DNA of 64,000 nucleotides, taken from assembly GCA_029782225.1 (NCBI GenBank), contig JAKOVF010000308.1, positions 46,170-110,169 on the forward strand, read 5' to 3'. Origin of the DNA: Chloroflexota bacterium. GTDB taxonomy: Bacteria; Chloroflexota; Anaerolineae; Anaerolineales; Villigracilaceae. The notes under the pieces were generated by a model, which saw nothing but the letters and a program-made list of their open reading frames with translations, had not been told where the DNA came from and ran no database searches. The translations under genes were made by a program, and so were the position numbers. Position 1 is the first letter of the stretch. Each line of letters opens with the position of its first letter. Of this stretch, positions 36,279 to 44,067 are shown piece by piece.

Positions 36279-36605
36279 ATGCCTCTCACAGTAGCAGATC
36301 TCATGTCCAAGATGCCCGGTGCGTTCATTCCCGAAAAAGCCGTCGGTTTGGATGCCACCATCCAGTTCAAGTTCACAGGCGCAGAACCCGGTGAATGGTT
36401 TGCCACCATCAAGGATGGCAAAGTCAACGTTTCGCAGGGCACATTTCCCACTCCGAAGATGACACTCACTGCTGATTCCAGTGATTATGTCAAAATATTC
36501 ACGGGGGAACTCGATGGCATGAAGGCTTTCATGGATGGAAAGCTCAAGCTTGCAGGTGACTTGAACCTGGCGATGAAGTTGACGCAAATGTTCAAGATCC
36601 GATAA
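36279..36605 (+). CDS. SCP2 sterol-carrier-type protein
   Basis: 108 residues, a single SCP2 lipid-binding domain: IPEKAVGLDATIQFKFTGAE, WFATIKDGKVNVSQG, PKMTLTADSSDYVKIFTGEL, DGMKAFMDGKLKLAGDLNLA, MKLTQMFKI. Small soluble carrier of acyl-CoA or other lipids. Last gene of the beta-oxidation operon, 52 bases after thiolase, with AAGGAG at its start; its job is probably to present long acyl chains to the enzymes. A second SCP2 protein is at 60465-60872. Confidence 0.92.
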   Translation: MPLTVADLMSKMPGAFIPEKAVGLDATIQFKFTGAEPGEWFATIKDGKVNVSQGTFPTPKMTLTADSSDYVKIFTGELDGMKAFMDGKLKLAGDLNLAMKLTQMFKIR

Positions 36606-36612
36606 ACGGCAT

Positions 36613-36647
36613 AAAAAATCGGAGGCGTTAGCAGCCTCCGATTTTTT
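36613..36647. terminator. Bidirectional terminator
   Basis: Perfect 14-bp stem AAAAAATCGGAGGC / GCCTCCGATTTTTT (36613-36626, 36634-36647), loop of 7. Ends the beta-oxidation operon and, read the other way, the MFS-aminotransferase-aldolase operon. Confidence 0.92.
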
Positions 36648-36662
36648 CAAAATTCGTAAGGT

Positions 36663-37919
36663 TCAGGCTTTGACTTCTGTGGACGACGCAACCGGGGAGG
36701 CACTTGCTCTTTTTTCGATGCCGGTCGGGTCCTTCATCTGCGTGATCAACACGATGCTAAAAACCATTAAAGCCACAGCTAACAATAATGCTGGGGTGAA
36801 TGAGCCATCTGGAGTCCTCAAAGCCTCCATGATGTAGACGAAGACAACCGCTGCCTGCCCGAAGAGCTGGATCAACCCGTTGGAAGTGCCTTCGGGCGTT
36901 GGATAGGTGATCTCAGCCGCGTATTGCATCCCAATTGGGCTGGTGCTGATCAGGAAAAACCCCAGCGCAAAAGCGGAAGCGAACAGCAGAATCTGGTTTG
37001 TCGCGAAGGTCAGGCCAATTAAGCCGGGAATGGCCAGGATAAATCCCAGTAACAAATAACGCTGCCGCTTGTGCTGCCTATCAGAAAAGGGCGGAATCAC
37101 AACTGCGCCGAGGATTCCACCTACGAGCATCAACGCGCCAAGTGTTCCAGCATCTGTGGGAGTGAATCCACGCGGACGGATGATGGTCTCGACCCAGGTC
37201 GTGATCCCATTGAATATTCCCAGACCAATGAATGAGATGATCAAATAAAACCAGAAAGCTTTTACCTTGAGGGCATGTTTGAGTCCGTCGAGCATCAAGG
37301 CCCGTGTTTCCTGGCCGGGAGGGCAGGGAGGAGTAGGCGGAGTCTCGCGCGCTAACAGCACGAACAATACAGTTGAAAAAGCTGCGATGCCGCCGTAGAT
37401 CAACTGTACCGCTGGAATGGAAATTGTTTCCGTGAGGATCGGTGTCAGAACCATGCCGAGGGCTGTGCCAACGAGACTGGCAAGCGTTACCAAACCCACG
37501 GCGGTGGCACGCTCCTCAATGGAAAACCACTTGGCAGGGACGGTTGTCCACGCGTTGAGCAGGAAGGGCTGAGCGGCAGCGATTCCGACTGTGCTCCAGA
37601 GCACCAGGCTGTAATGGCTCCCTGCCAACCCACGCAGAATGCCGAATACTCCCATCATCACGGCTCCGATGCTGACCGCGAATCGGAAACCGTACGTGTC
37701 GATTAACCATGAAACGGGAATAGCCAGCGGTATGAATGCGATCATAAAAACCATCGAAAGCAGGCCGATCTGTAGATCGGTCACGCCATAAAAGCGCGCG
37801 GCAGGGCCCGTGATTGGCGCATAGGCAATCCATAGGATCTGGATTGTGGCGTTGATGAACATGAACACACCCAGTACAGCCCAGCGGTAGCCGTATAGGC
37901 GATAGCTTTTCTCTGTCAT
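36663..37919 (-). CDS. Major facilitator transporter
   Basis: 418 residues, 12 membrane helices. N-terminus YGYRWAVLGVFMFINATIQI followed by LWIAYAPITG and DLQIGLLSMVFMIAFIPLAI, then the short cytoplasmic motif SWLIDTYGFR after helix 2; these resemble the FLVCR-like/organic-solute group of the MFS rather than drug exporters. Substrate unknown. Third gene of the operon with the aminotransferase and aldolase, 67 bases after the aminotransferase stop, so it probably moves the substrate or product of that pathway. Ends at the bidirectional terminator at 36613-36647. Confidence 0.85.
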   Translation of the reverse strand: MTEKSYRLYGYRWAVLGVFMFINATIQILWIAYAPITGPAARFYGVTDLQIGLLSMVFMIAFIPLAIPVSWLIDTYGFRFAVSIGAVMMGVFGILRGLAGSHYSLVLWSTVGIAAAQPFLLNAWTTVPAKWFSIEERATAVGLVTLASLVGTALGMVLTPILTETISIPAVQLIYGGIAAFSTVLFVLLARETPPTPPCPPGQETRALMLDGLKHALKVKAFWFYLIISFIGLGIFNGITTWVETIIRPRGFTPTDAGTLGALMLVGGILGAVVIPPFSDRQHKRQRYLLLGFILAIPGLIGLTFATNQILLFASAFALGFFLISTSPIGMQYAAEITYPTPEGTSNGLIQLFGQAAVVFVYIMEALRTPDGSFTPALLLAVALMVFSIVLITQMKDPTGIEKRASASPVASSTEVKA

Positions 37920-37986
37920 GCTGCCTCCGGTCGGAAGGTTTTCACGTACGAGGGAATTAACCCCCTTGAGTCAGGATTGGTTCGGA

Positions 37987-39435
37987 CTAAACACACGCTT
38001 CCAGCACGATCTCGAATTTTCTGAGGGCTTCATCGATGACTTCATCTGTATCCGCCAGGGACGTGTACATGCGGCTGCCAGCGAGTGTGATCAGTCCCTG
38101 GGACATGTACGCTGCGCCCATTTCTTCGATCATGTGCTTGCGCGGCTTCAGTTCTTTCAACATCTTGAGTGGGTTGCGAAAATCGAGAAGCATCACACCG
38201 GAAGTTTCCAGATGCACGATGGAGCCTTGATTGTAAGCGACAAACGGCAGGTCATATTTTTCGATGATGGTTTGCAGGCCTTTCGTGAGCCTGTCGCCTG
38301 CCTTACCGGCGATCACCGCTGCATTGGTGCGTTCCATTTCGAGCAAGGCATGGTAACCTGCGACACATGAAAGCGGATTCGCCGAAAGCGTCCCGCCGAT
38401 ATAAGCGCGTTCACCGGACTTCCCGCCAATGCCGGCTGCGAAACGCATAACCACATCTGCGCGGCCCCCGACGCCGCCGGCCATCGGGTATCCACCGGTG
38501 ATGCACTTCCCGAAAACCGTCAGGTCCGGTTTGACGCCAAAGAAGCCCTGAGCGCCGCCCATGCCCAGACGGAAGCCAGTCACTACCTCGTCAAAGATCA
38601 GAAGCGCACCGAACTCATCGCAGAGCTTGCGGACCTTCTGGTTGAAGTCAAATGGGACAGGCCGCGTCCCGGATTCGGGTCCCACCGGTTCGACGATCAC
38701 CGCCGCTGTCCCCCCGCGCAGGCGGTTGAAGATGAGCTGGCGTTTCAGCGCGCCGAGCGAGTTGGGGAAGAATTCACGCGTCGCGCCGCTCGCACCCCGC
38801 GGGATGCCAGTTGCCTCGAAGCGGCCTGTGCCCGGGACGTGCAGCCCATATACCATCTGGTCGCTCCAGCCGTGATAGGCACCGCCCACCTTGATCACAT
38901 ATTTTTTGTGGGTGTAGGCGCGCGCGGCACGGATGGCGGCCATCACACCCTCAGTGCCAGAGCCTAACATGCGGAACATTTCGATGTTGGGCATGAATCG
39001 GTTGATCAGTTGTGCGAGCTTGAGTTCATATTCGTGGAATAGACCCGTGACCGGGCCACAGGTTTGGAGCAGTTCAAAAATCTTCTCACGCACAGGTGCA
39101 TAATTGCTTCCCAAAATAGTGGGGCCACCCGCCTGGAGAAAGTCAATGTATTGATTCCCGTCCGCATCCCACATATGTGCGCCTTGCGCTTTTTCAACCG
39201 CGATCGGGAAGGGATAATTGAATGCCAGGTTATGCTGAACCCCGCCTGGAATATATTTCTTCGCTTCGTCCGTCAGTTGCTTTGACCGTTTGCAACAATT
39301 CTCAAAATAATCGAGAAAGTCCTTCATCCGTTCCCGTTTAACCGGCCGCAGTGGCTGCTTAACAAGAACATTCAGCCTTTTATAGATTTCCTCTGTATTG
39401 TGATACTCACTGATGCCATACTTTTGTTCGTCCAT
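37987..39435 (-). CDS. Class III aminotransferase (glutamate-1-semialdehyde-aminomutase-like)
   Basis: 482 residues, PLP fold type I. Blocks: AKKYIPGGVQHNLAFNYPFP, AHMWDADGNQYIDFLQAGGP, GSGTEGVMAAIRAARAYT (PLP phosphate cup), LLIFDEVVTGFRLGMGGAQG and the PLP lysine in LTVFGKCITGGYPMAGGVGG (about 308), SGERAYIGGTLSANPLSC. An N-terminal extension of about 50 residues (QKYGISEYHNTEEIYKRLNV) precedes the usual HemL-like start. It is not the haem-pathway enzyme by context: it lies between a class II aldolase and an MFS transporter under a TetR regulator, so a catabolic aminotransferase for an amino-sugar- or beta-amino-acid-like compound is more likely. Confidence 0.87.
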   Translation of the reverse strand: MDEQKYGISEYHNTEEIYKRLNVLVKQPLRPVKRERMKDFLDYFENCCKRSKQLTDEAKKYIPGGVQHNLAFNYPFPIAVEKAQGAHMWDADGNQYIDFLQAGGPTILGSNYAPVREKIFELLQTCGPVTGLFHEYELKLAQLINRFMPNIEMFRMLGSGTEGVMAAIRAARAYTHKKYVIKVGGAYHGWSDQMVYGLHVPGTGRFEATGIPRGASGATREFFPNSLGALKRQLIFNRLRGGTAAVIVEPVGPESGTRPVPFDFNQKVRKLCDEFGALLIFDEVVTGFRLGMGGAQGFFGVKPDLTVFGKCITGGYPMAGGVGGRADVVMRFAAGIGGKSGERAYIGGTLSANPLSCVAGYHALLEMERTNAAVIAGKAGDRLTKGLQTIIEKYDLPFVAYNQGSIVHLETSGVMLLDFRNPLKMLKELKPRKHMIEEMGAAYMSQGLITLAGSRMYTSLADTDEVIDEALRKFEIVLEACV

Positions 39436-39450
39436 GTTTTCTCCATTTCA

Positions 39451-39564
39451 TGTCATCCTGAGCCGCTTTGCGGCGAAGGATCTCAATCACAATGAATTGA
39501 GACTCTCACCTGCACCGAACGCAGGTACGGTGTCGGTCGCGTCGAACGCTCCCTCAGAGTGACA
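39451..39564. repeat. Palindromic intergenic repeat, TGTCATCCTGAG family
   Basis: Starts TGTCATCCTGAGC, with GCGAAGGATCTCA near the left, an internal CCTGC...GCAGG pair, and ends CTCAGAGTGACA. Lies between aldolase and aminotransferase genes. Shares its GCAGGTACGGTG / CGCTCCC part with the repeat at 60882-60980. Confidence 0.7.
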
Positions 39565-39569
39565 CACAT

Positions 39570-40256
39570 TTATTCTCCTCCCAACTCAGAATTCCCGTTT
39601 TCCACTTTCTTCTGATCCTTGCGCAGCTTTGCAAAAGCAATCTCACGCACAGCGAGCGGAATCTTATTGATCTTTTGATTCGTGCAGAGCGCCAGAAGGT
39701 AGGCAAGCGAACACTTTTCCAGGATCTCCACGTTGTGAGCAGCTCGTTCGAGATCGTGACCAAAGCACAGCGCGCCGTGACTCTGCATGAGGTAGGCATT
39801 GTTATGCGTTTTCACGTGCTTCGCGATGACGTTCCTGAGCATGCTTGTGCCGGATGGGGCGTAGGGGATAACTTCCACGCTCCGGCCCAGAAACCGTGCC
39901 TGTTCATCGAAAAGGGCAGGAATCGACTTCTTGAGCACGGCTAACGTGCTTGCGTACACTTGATGTGTGTGCACGATGGCGTTTACGTCACTTCTCGCCT
40001 GATAAATCCCCACATGCATTCCGGCTTCGACAGACGGCTTGCGCTTTCCTTCGATCACATTCAAGTCGAAGTCGAGGATACAGACATCTTCCGGAACCAT
40101 TTTCATATAATCGTAATTAGAAGGTGTGATGGCCATTGCAGTTTCACCCAAAACACGGAGAGATAAATTCCCGCCGGTTGCCATCAAATAACCTTTTCGT
40201 GTCAGCAGTTGGGCAGTCTCGACTACCTGTTGTCTGTACATTTCATATTTTGCCAT
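39570..40256 (-). CDS. Class II aldolase/adducin family protein
   Basis: 228 residues, Zn-dependent aldolase of the L-fuculose-1-phosphate / L-ribulose-5-phosphate epimerase group. GGNLSLRVLGETAMAITPS (phosphate site, about 28-46), PSVEAGMHVGIYQARSD with the acidic residue (about 75), zinc His pair in AIVHTHQVYAS (about 95-97), third His in MQSHGALCFGHDLERA (about 158). It should cleave or form a C-C bond with a phosphorylated sugar or a hydroxyketo acid. AAGGAGCGGCC precedes the ATG. First gene of the operon, with a consensus promoter covered by two TetR operators (40271-40317). Confidence 0.9.
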   Translation of the reverse strand: MAKYEMYRQQVVETAQLLTRKGYLMATGGNLSLRVLGETAMAITPSNYDYMKMVPEDVCILDFDLNVIEGKRKPSVEAGMHVGIYQARSDVNAIVHTHQVYASTLAVLKKSIPALFDEQARFLGRSVEVIPYAPSGTSMLRNVIAKHVKTHNNAYLMQSHGALCFGHDLERAAHNVEILEKCSLAYLLALCTNQKINKIPLAVREIAFAKLRKDQKKVENGNSELGGE

Positions 40257-40270
40257 GGCCGCTCCTTGAA

Positions 40271-40287
40271 CTTGACAGTGTAAAGAT
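40271..40287. promoter_or_regulatory. TetR operator, proximal to the aldolase
   Basis: CTTGACAGTGTAAAGAT, an imperfect copy of the site at 40299-40317, located between the aldolase -10 and its ATG. Confidence 0.65.
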
Positions 40288-40316
40288 TTTATTGCCGAAT
40301 CTTGACAGTGTCAAGA
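40288..40316 (-). promoter_or_regulatory. Promoter of the aldolase operon
   Basis: Minus strand TTGACA, 17-base spacer, TAAAAT, near consensus, overlapped by the TetR sites; a ribosome site AAGGAG follows before the ATG at 40256. Confidence 0.75.
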
Positions 40317-40317
40317 T
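40299..40317. promoter_or_regulatory. TetR operator, central
   Basis: ATCTTGACA-G-TGTCAAGAT, a perfect palindrome with 9-bp arms. It contains the -35 hexamers of both divergent promoters. Confidence 0.8.
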
Positions 40318-40330
40318 GTTGGCTTAACAT
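40302..40330 (+). promoter_or_regulatory. Leaderless promoter of the divergent TetR gene
   Basis: TTGACA (40302-40307), 17-base spacer, TAACAT (40325-40330); the ATG at 40338 follows 7 bases later, at the expected first base of the mRNA. Confidence 0.6.
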
Positions 40331-40337
40331 GCCTGTC

Positions 40338-40964
40338 ATGCCGAAGAAAAGCTATCATCACGGTGATCTGAAAAACAGTCTGGTCAAAGCCGGCATCGGT
40401 ATCCTTGCCAGAGAAGGGGTTTCCGGGCTGACGCTTCGCAAAGTGGCGCGCAAGTCGGGAGTCAGTCATGCCGCGCCGTATGCTCATTTTTCCGATAAAC
40501 AGGCCCTGATCGCCGCCATCTCGACAGAGGGTTTCAAGCGTCTCTATGAAGCAATGGATTCCGCGATAGAGCCATATGCCGATCGTCCGCTGGAGCAACT
40601 CATTGCAGGCGCCTGGGCCTATGTCCAGTTCGGGCTCAATGATCCGGACCATTTCAAGGTCACGTTCTCGGGCGTATTGGAGAAAGAGAAGGATTACCCT
40701 GCTTTCGTTGAGATCTCCCGGCGGACGTTTGATCGTGTTGTTTCCATGGTTGAGGCCTGCCAGCGTGCAAACATTCTGCGAGGGGGGCCGCCCGAAGTGT
40801 TGGCTGTCAATATCTGGGGACAGTTACACGGATTGGTTTCCCTGCTCATCGAAGGACAGATTTCCCACAAGGTCCTTGACAAATACTCGACCAAAGAGAT
40901 TTTCGTGACAGCATTATCGCAATTCACGCTCGTACCGGTCCCGACAGATATTCTTTCCATATGA
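40338..40964 (+). CDS. TetR-family regulator (divergent from aldolase operon)
   Basis: 208 residues from ATG 40338, chosen because it lies at the expected transcription start and gives the family's usual PKKSYHHGDLKNSLVKAGIG beginning. Helix-turn-helix LTLRKVARKSGVSHAAPYAH (about 33-52), then FSDKQALIAAISTEGF. The C-terminal domain is the WHG type (GAWAYVQFGLNDPDHFKVTF, WGQLHGLVSLLIEGQI). It should repress itself and the aldolase-aminotransferase-MFS operon through the two palindromes in the 81-base intergenic region, and release when a pathway compound binds. Confidence 0.87.
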   Translation: MPKKSYHHGDLKNSLVKAGIGILAREGVSGLTLRKVARKSGVSHAAPYAHFSDKQALIAAISTEGFKRLYEAMDSAIEPYADRPLEQLIAGAWAYVQFGLNDPDHFKVTFSGVLEKEKDYPAFVEISRRTFDRVVSMVEACQRANILRGGPPEVLAVNIWGQLHGLVSLLIEGQISHKVLDKYSTKEIFVTALSQFTLVPVPTDILSI

Positions 40965-41059
40965 GCTGACGCCCGCCTGGTTTTTCGGTGCTCTCACTCA
41001 TATTCAATTCCCATTAATTCCGTTAAAATCCAGAAATTCTATATTGAGGAGTCAAGACT

Positions 41060-41863
41060 GTGGATTGGATCACTCAACCTGAGACCTGGATCGCTTTGGT
41101 CACGCTTGTCGCGCTCGAGCTTGTACTTGGCGTGGATAACATCATATTCATTTCAATCCTGGCAGGCAAACTCCCGCAAAACGTTCAGAATCGGGCGCGT
41201 GTCACCGGGATAAGTGCCGCGGTTTTTACCCGCATCCTGCTCCTGCTTTCGCTTCGCTGGCTGATCAGCCTGGATGAACCCCTCTTTGCCCTTTTCGGCA
41301 TGGACTTTTCAGGCCATGACTTGATCCTGATAACCGGTGGCCTCTTTCTTCTGGGCAAGGCGACCTATGAAATCCATGACAAATTGGAAGGCGAACAAGG
41401 ACATGCTTCTGCCCGCGTTGCGGGCGCATTCTGGAGCGTCATCGTTCAGATCATGCTGCTGGATATCATCTTCTCGCTGGATTCGGTCATCACGGCCGTT
41501 GGCATGGTGGACGAAATCGTCATTATGATCATCGCAGTTGTGATCGCCGCGGGTGTCATGATCTTTACCTCCGGCCCGATTTCGAGTTTTGTTGAGCGGC
41601 ACCCCACGATCAAGATGCTTGCCCTGAGCTTCCTTTTGATGATTGGCCTCACTCTCGTTGCCGAAGGGCTTGGACAGCATATTCCGAAGGGATACATTTA
41701 CTTCGCGATGGGCTTCTCGGTCTTCGTTGAAATGCTCAACCTGCGTGTAAGAGGGAGGCCTGTCAATCTGCGGGAGCGCTATGCCGCGGAGACGAAGATG
41801 CCAATGGAGCCCGTGGCAGTGCAGGCAAAACCCAAAAAGAGCAAGTCTCGTAAAAAGAAATGA
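41060..41863 (+). CDS. TerC-family membrane protein
   Basis: 267 residues, seven membrane helices, GTG start with TGAGGAG 10 bases before. Family blocks: TLVALELVLGVDNIIFISIL (about 16-35, with the conserved Asp), LLLSLRWLISLDEPL, LLDIIFSLDSVITAVGMVD (second conserved Asp, about 134-152), IPKGYIYFAMGFSVFVEMLN. The Lys/Arg-rich tail is cytoplasmic. TerC proteins work in manganese export/metalation of secreted proteins and in tellurite resistance; the yybP-ykoY riboswitch that often precedes them is not seen in the 95 bases upstream. Monocistronic, strong terminator. Confidence 0.92.
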   Translation: MDWITQPETWIALVTLVALELVLGVDNIIFISILAGKLPQNVQNRARVTGISAAVFTRILLLLSLRWLISLDEPLFALFGMDFSGHDLILITGGLFLLGKATYEIHDKLEGEQGHASARVAGAFWSVIVQIMLLDIIFSLDSVITAVGMVDEIVIMIIAVVIAAGVMIFTSGPISSFVERHPTIKMLALSFLLMIGLTLVAEGLGQHIPKGYIYFAMGFSVFVEMLNLRVRGRPVNLRERYAAETKMPMEPVAVQAKPKKSKSRKKK

Positions 41864-41869
41864 AACAAG

Positions 41870-41903
41870 AACCCTGTGAAATGTCCTTCGCAGGGTTTTT
41901 TGC
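41870..41903 (+). terminator. Terminator of the TerC gene
   Basis: AACCCTGTGAA / TTCGCAGGGTT (41870-41880, 41887-41897; one G-T pair), then TTTT; lies between convergent genes. Confidence 0.85.
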
Positions 41904-41905
41904 AG

Positions 41906-42682
41906 TTACAAACGAATTCCGAAATGTTCCAGCAGCAACGCAGGTCGTTCTTTTTCTCTAACCACCATCATCTCACGCTGACCATTTTTCGTAACGATCA
42001 ACTTCTCATCATCCAGCGAGATGCGGCCATCTTCCGTGAGGCGCGTGGCGATCCGCTTTTGGGTGAAAATGGATTTTGGAGAGGTCTGATGATAAAGACA
42101 GGTCGCTTCATACTCCGACGGGAAGCTGTGGGCCGTTAAATCGAAATAATACTGCCGCTCGCGATTCCCCTCATAATTCCGCTGCCAGAGTTGGTAGCCG
42201 CCTTTGAAGGGCTCCAGCCAATAGCCTCTCAGGCCCTGTACCTGTTCGTCCGGATTGTCCAGATCGAGCGGTTGAGTGAATGAGTCGCCCCAGCCTGCAT
42301 CCACCACCCAGCGCGTGGACTCTCCCGGCACGCGGACCAGGAGAACGAGATGGTCAAAGTCGATGCCGAAGCTCCCATCTTCTTCGTGATAATCACGCGC
42401 GTTGAGATACGTGACCTCGAACCCAATTTCCTTCAGCAGCCATGCAAACAGACCGTTTAGCTCGTAGCAAAATCCGCCGCGCTTGTTTATGATGATCTTT
42501 TGCCATAGTGATTCCTCGTCAATTTTGAGCGGACGTTTCAGACCAATATCCAAATTCTCGAAAGGAACGGTCAGCATGTGAGCAGTTTGGAGACCGGCCA
42601 ACGTGCTCAGGTCAGCTTTGATGGGTTCTTGGTAATTAATTCTGGTAAGGTAAGTTTCTACATCCATATGCCTAAATATCAT
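41906..42682 (-). CDS. nat: Arylamine N-acetyltransferase
   Basis: 258 residues. Transfers acetyl from acetyl-CoA to arylamines/hydrazines. Complete Cys-His-Asp triad: Cys72 in NKRGGFCYELNGLFAW, His111 in IDFDHLVLLV, Asp128 in WVVDAGWGD. The start at 42682 overlaps the stop of the TetR gene (ATGA), indicating translational coupling; ATG at 42667 is an alternative. With the TetR upstream this looks like an inducible detoxification pair. Confidence 0.94.
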   Translation of the reverse strand: MIFRHMDVETYLTRINYQEPIKADLSTLAGLQTAHMLTVPFENLDIGLKRPLKIDEESLWQKIIINKRGGFCYELNGLFAWLLKEIGFEVTYLNARDYHEEDGSFGIDFDHLVLLVRVPGESTRWVVDAGWGDSFTQPLDLDNPDEQVQGLRGYWLEPFKGGYQLWQRNYEGNRERQYYFDLTAHSFPSEYEATCLYHQTSPKSIFTQKRIATRLTEDGRISLDDEKLIVTKNGQREMMVVREKERPALLLEHFGIRL

Positions 42683-43287
42683 CTCGTGTATTTCGACAAG
42701 CTCACATCGTCCCTTCGGGAGGGTCGCGTCATCGCCTTTTCAATTCCCGGCACAATCAGCTGCAAGTACATTTTGTCAATCTCTTCCGGAGAATAAGTCA
42801 TCTTGTTATCCAGCCACCATCGAAGTATTGACAGGAAGCTGCCAGCCATAAAGGTTGCCACAACAGGAGCAGGGATATCAAGTTGCTCTCCAGATTCCTG
42901 AAGTCTCCGCTCGATTTTTTCGCTCAGGGATTTCTGAAAGTGCTTGATCATCAGATCCGCGCCGGAACCCCACGAGAGAATTTTGAATAATTTGTATTGC
43001 TGCTGAACATGCTGGAACAGACCCAGACTTGGAAAGTACGGGTTTTCAGATGATGCCTCTCCTGCAGCGTCTTCGGTCAGCACATTGATCACGCGGTCAA
43101 GCTGGCGAATGAACAATTCGTCCTTGCTGGGATAATGCGCATAAAAGGTGGAGCGTCCCACGTTGGCGCGCTCGATAATATCCTTGACGGTGATTGCATC
43201 ATAGCCTCTCTCCATCATCAACTCGACCAGGGCATCCCCGAGGAGCCTCTGTGTCCGCTGGCTCTGTCGATCATGGTTAGTCTTCAT
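42679..43287 (-). CDS. TetR-family regulator linked to nat
   Basis: 202 residues. Helix-turn-helix at about 8-55: RTQRLLGDALVELMMERGYD, AITVKDIIERANVGRSTFYAH, YPSKDELFIRQL. C-terminal ligand domain with DUF-type TetR_C helices (FPSLGLFQHVQQQYKLFKIL, RRLQESGEQLDIPAPVVATF, SILRWWLDNKMTYSPEEIDK). CTGGAG precedes the ATG. A perfect palindrome 34 bases upstream (43321-43336) is the likely operator, shared with the divergent methyltransferase. Confidence 0.87.
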   Translation of the reverse strand: MKTNHDRQSQRTQRLLGDALVELMMERGYDAITVKDIIERANVGRSTFYAHYPSKDELFIRQLDRVINVLTEDAAGEASSENPYFPSLGLFQHVQQQYKLFKILSWGSGADLMIKHFQKSLSEKIERRLQESGEQLDIPAPVVATFMAGSFLSILRWWLDNKMTYSPEEIDKMYLQLIVPGIEKAMTRPSRRDDVSLSKYTR

Positions 43288-43320
43288 CGTAAGCTCCAGG
43301 AATAGACATTTTGACGTTTT

Positions 43321-43336
43321 TGTCCATTAATGGACA
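43321..43336. promoter_or_regulatory. Operator between nat-tetR and methyltransferase
   Basis: TGTCCATTAATGGACA, a perfect 16-bp palindrome; a partial copy (AATAGACATT) is at 43302-43311. It stands upstream of the -35 (TTGTAT, 43355-43360; -10 TAGAAT, 43378-43383) of the divergent gene. Confidence 0.7.
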
Positions 43337-43409
43337 TTCTACCAACTTTGAAGATTGTATGTAATCATCGGTTTCGCTAGAATGACTAAAAGACAAGTGG
43401 AGAACAAAC

Positions 43410-44063
43410 ATGCACAGCCATACTCATACGCACGAATCCGCACCTCAAACCGAAGGACGCCTCATTCGCTGGGCCTCTTCTTACGACCTTATTGTCAGTC
43501 TGATGACTCTGGGTCAGGTGTCCCGCCTGCGTTCGCGGACGGTTGACCATGCCCTGTTGAAGGCAGGTGACAGTATCCTGGATGTGGGTTGTGGCACCGG
43601 CGCTGTCACAATTCCCGCCAAAAAACGCGTTGGCGCGAAGGGAAGGGCGGCCGGAATTGACCCCGCACCAGAAATGATAGCGGTTGCCCGTCAGAAAGCC
43701 AGCCGGGCAAATCTTGAAATTGATTTCCGTGTCGATGTGATTGAGTCCCTGCCATTCCCCGACGATTCGTTCGATGCGGTCACTTCCAGCTTGATGATGC
43801 ACCATTTGCCCGCCGACTTGCAAGCCAGAGGATTGGCCGAAATCTACCGTGTCTTAAAACCAGGCGGGCGCCTGTTAATTGCGGACATGATGCGTCCAAC
43901 AGGGTCTTTCCTCAATCATATTTTCATGGCCATTTCGATGCACCGGGGACTCGAATATGGCATCGAAGATCTGAGAGAAACCATGAGTGGAATCGGATTT
44001 AAACAAATTGAGCAACTCGATGAACGCTTTGCTATCATCGGTTTCATACGGGCCACGAAATGA
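43410..44063 (+). CDS. Class I SAM-dependent methyltransferase
   Basis: 217 residues, Methyltransf_11/UbiE-like. His-rich start (MHSHTHTHESAPQ). Motif I DSILDVGCGTGAVTIPAKKR (about 53-72), AAGIDPAPEMIAVARQK (strand 2), VDVIESLPFPDDSFDAVTSS (about 110-129), RVLKPGGRLLIADMMRP. The substrate is unknown. Divergent from the TetR-nat pair with a shared operator, so it may belong to the same detoxification response. GTGGAGAACAAAC precedes the ATG. Tail to tail with the MFS gene, 4 bases apart. Confidence 0.88.
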   Translation: MHSHTHTHESAPQTEGRLIRWASSYDLIVSLMTLGQVSRLRSRTVDHALLKAGDSILDVGCGTGAVTIPAKKRVGAKGRAAGIDPAPEMIAVARQKASRANLEIDFRVDVIESLPFPDDSFDAVTSSLMMHHLPADLQARGLAEIYRVLKPGGRLLIADMMRPTGSFLNHIFMAISMHRGLEYGIEDLRETMSGIGFKQIEQLDERFAIIGFIRATK

Positions 44064-44067
44064 CCAA

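Noticed and set aside
37987..39435. HemL, glutamate-1-semialdehyde aminomutase of haem synthesis
   Set aside because: Extra N-terminal region and location in a TetR-controlled catabolic-type operon with no other haem gene; fold similarity alone is not enough.
40965..41059. yybP-ykoY manganese riboswitch before the TerC gene
   Set aside because: Only 95 bases are available and none of the conserved paired elements can be seen.
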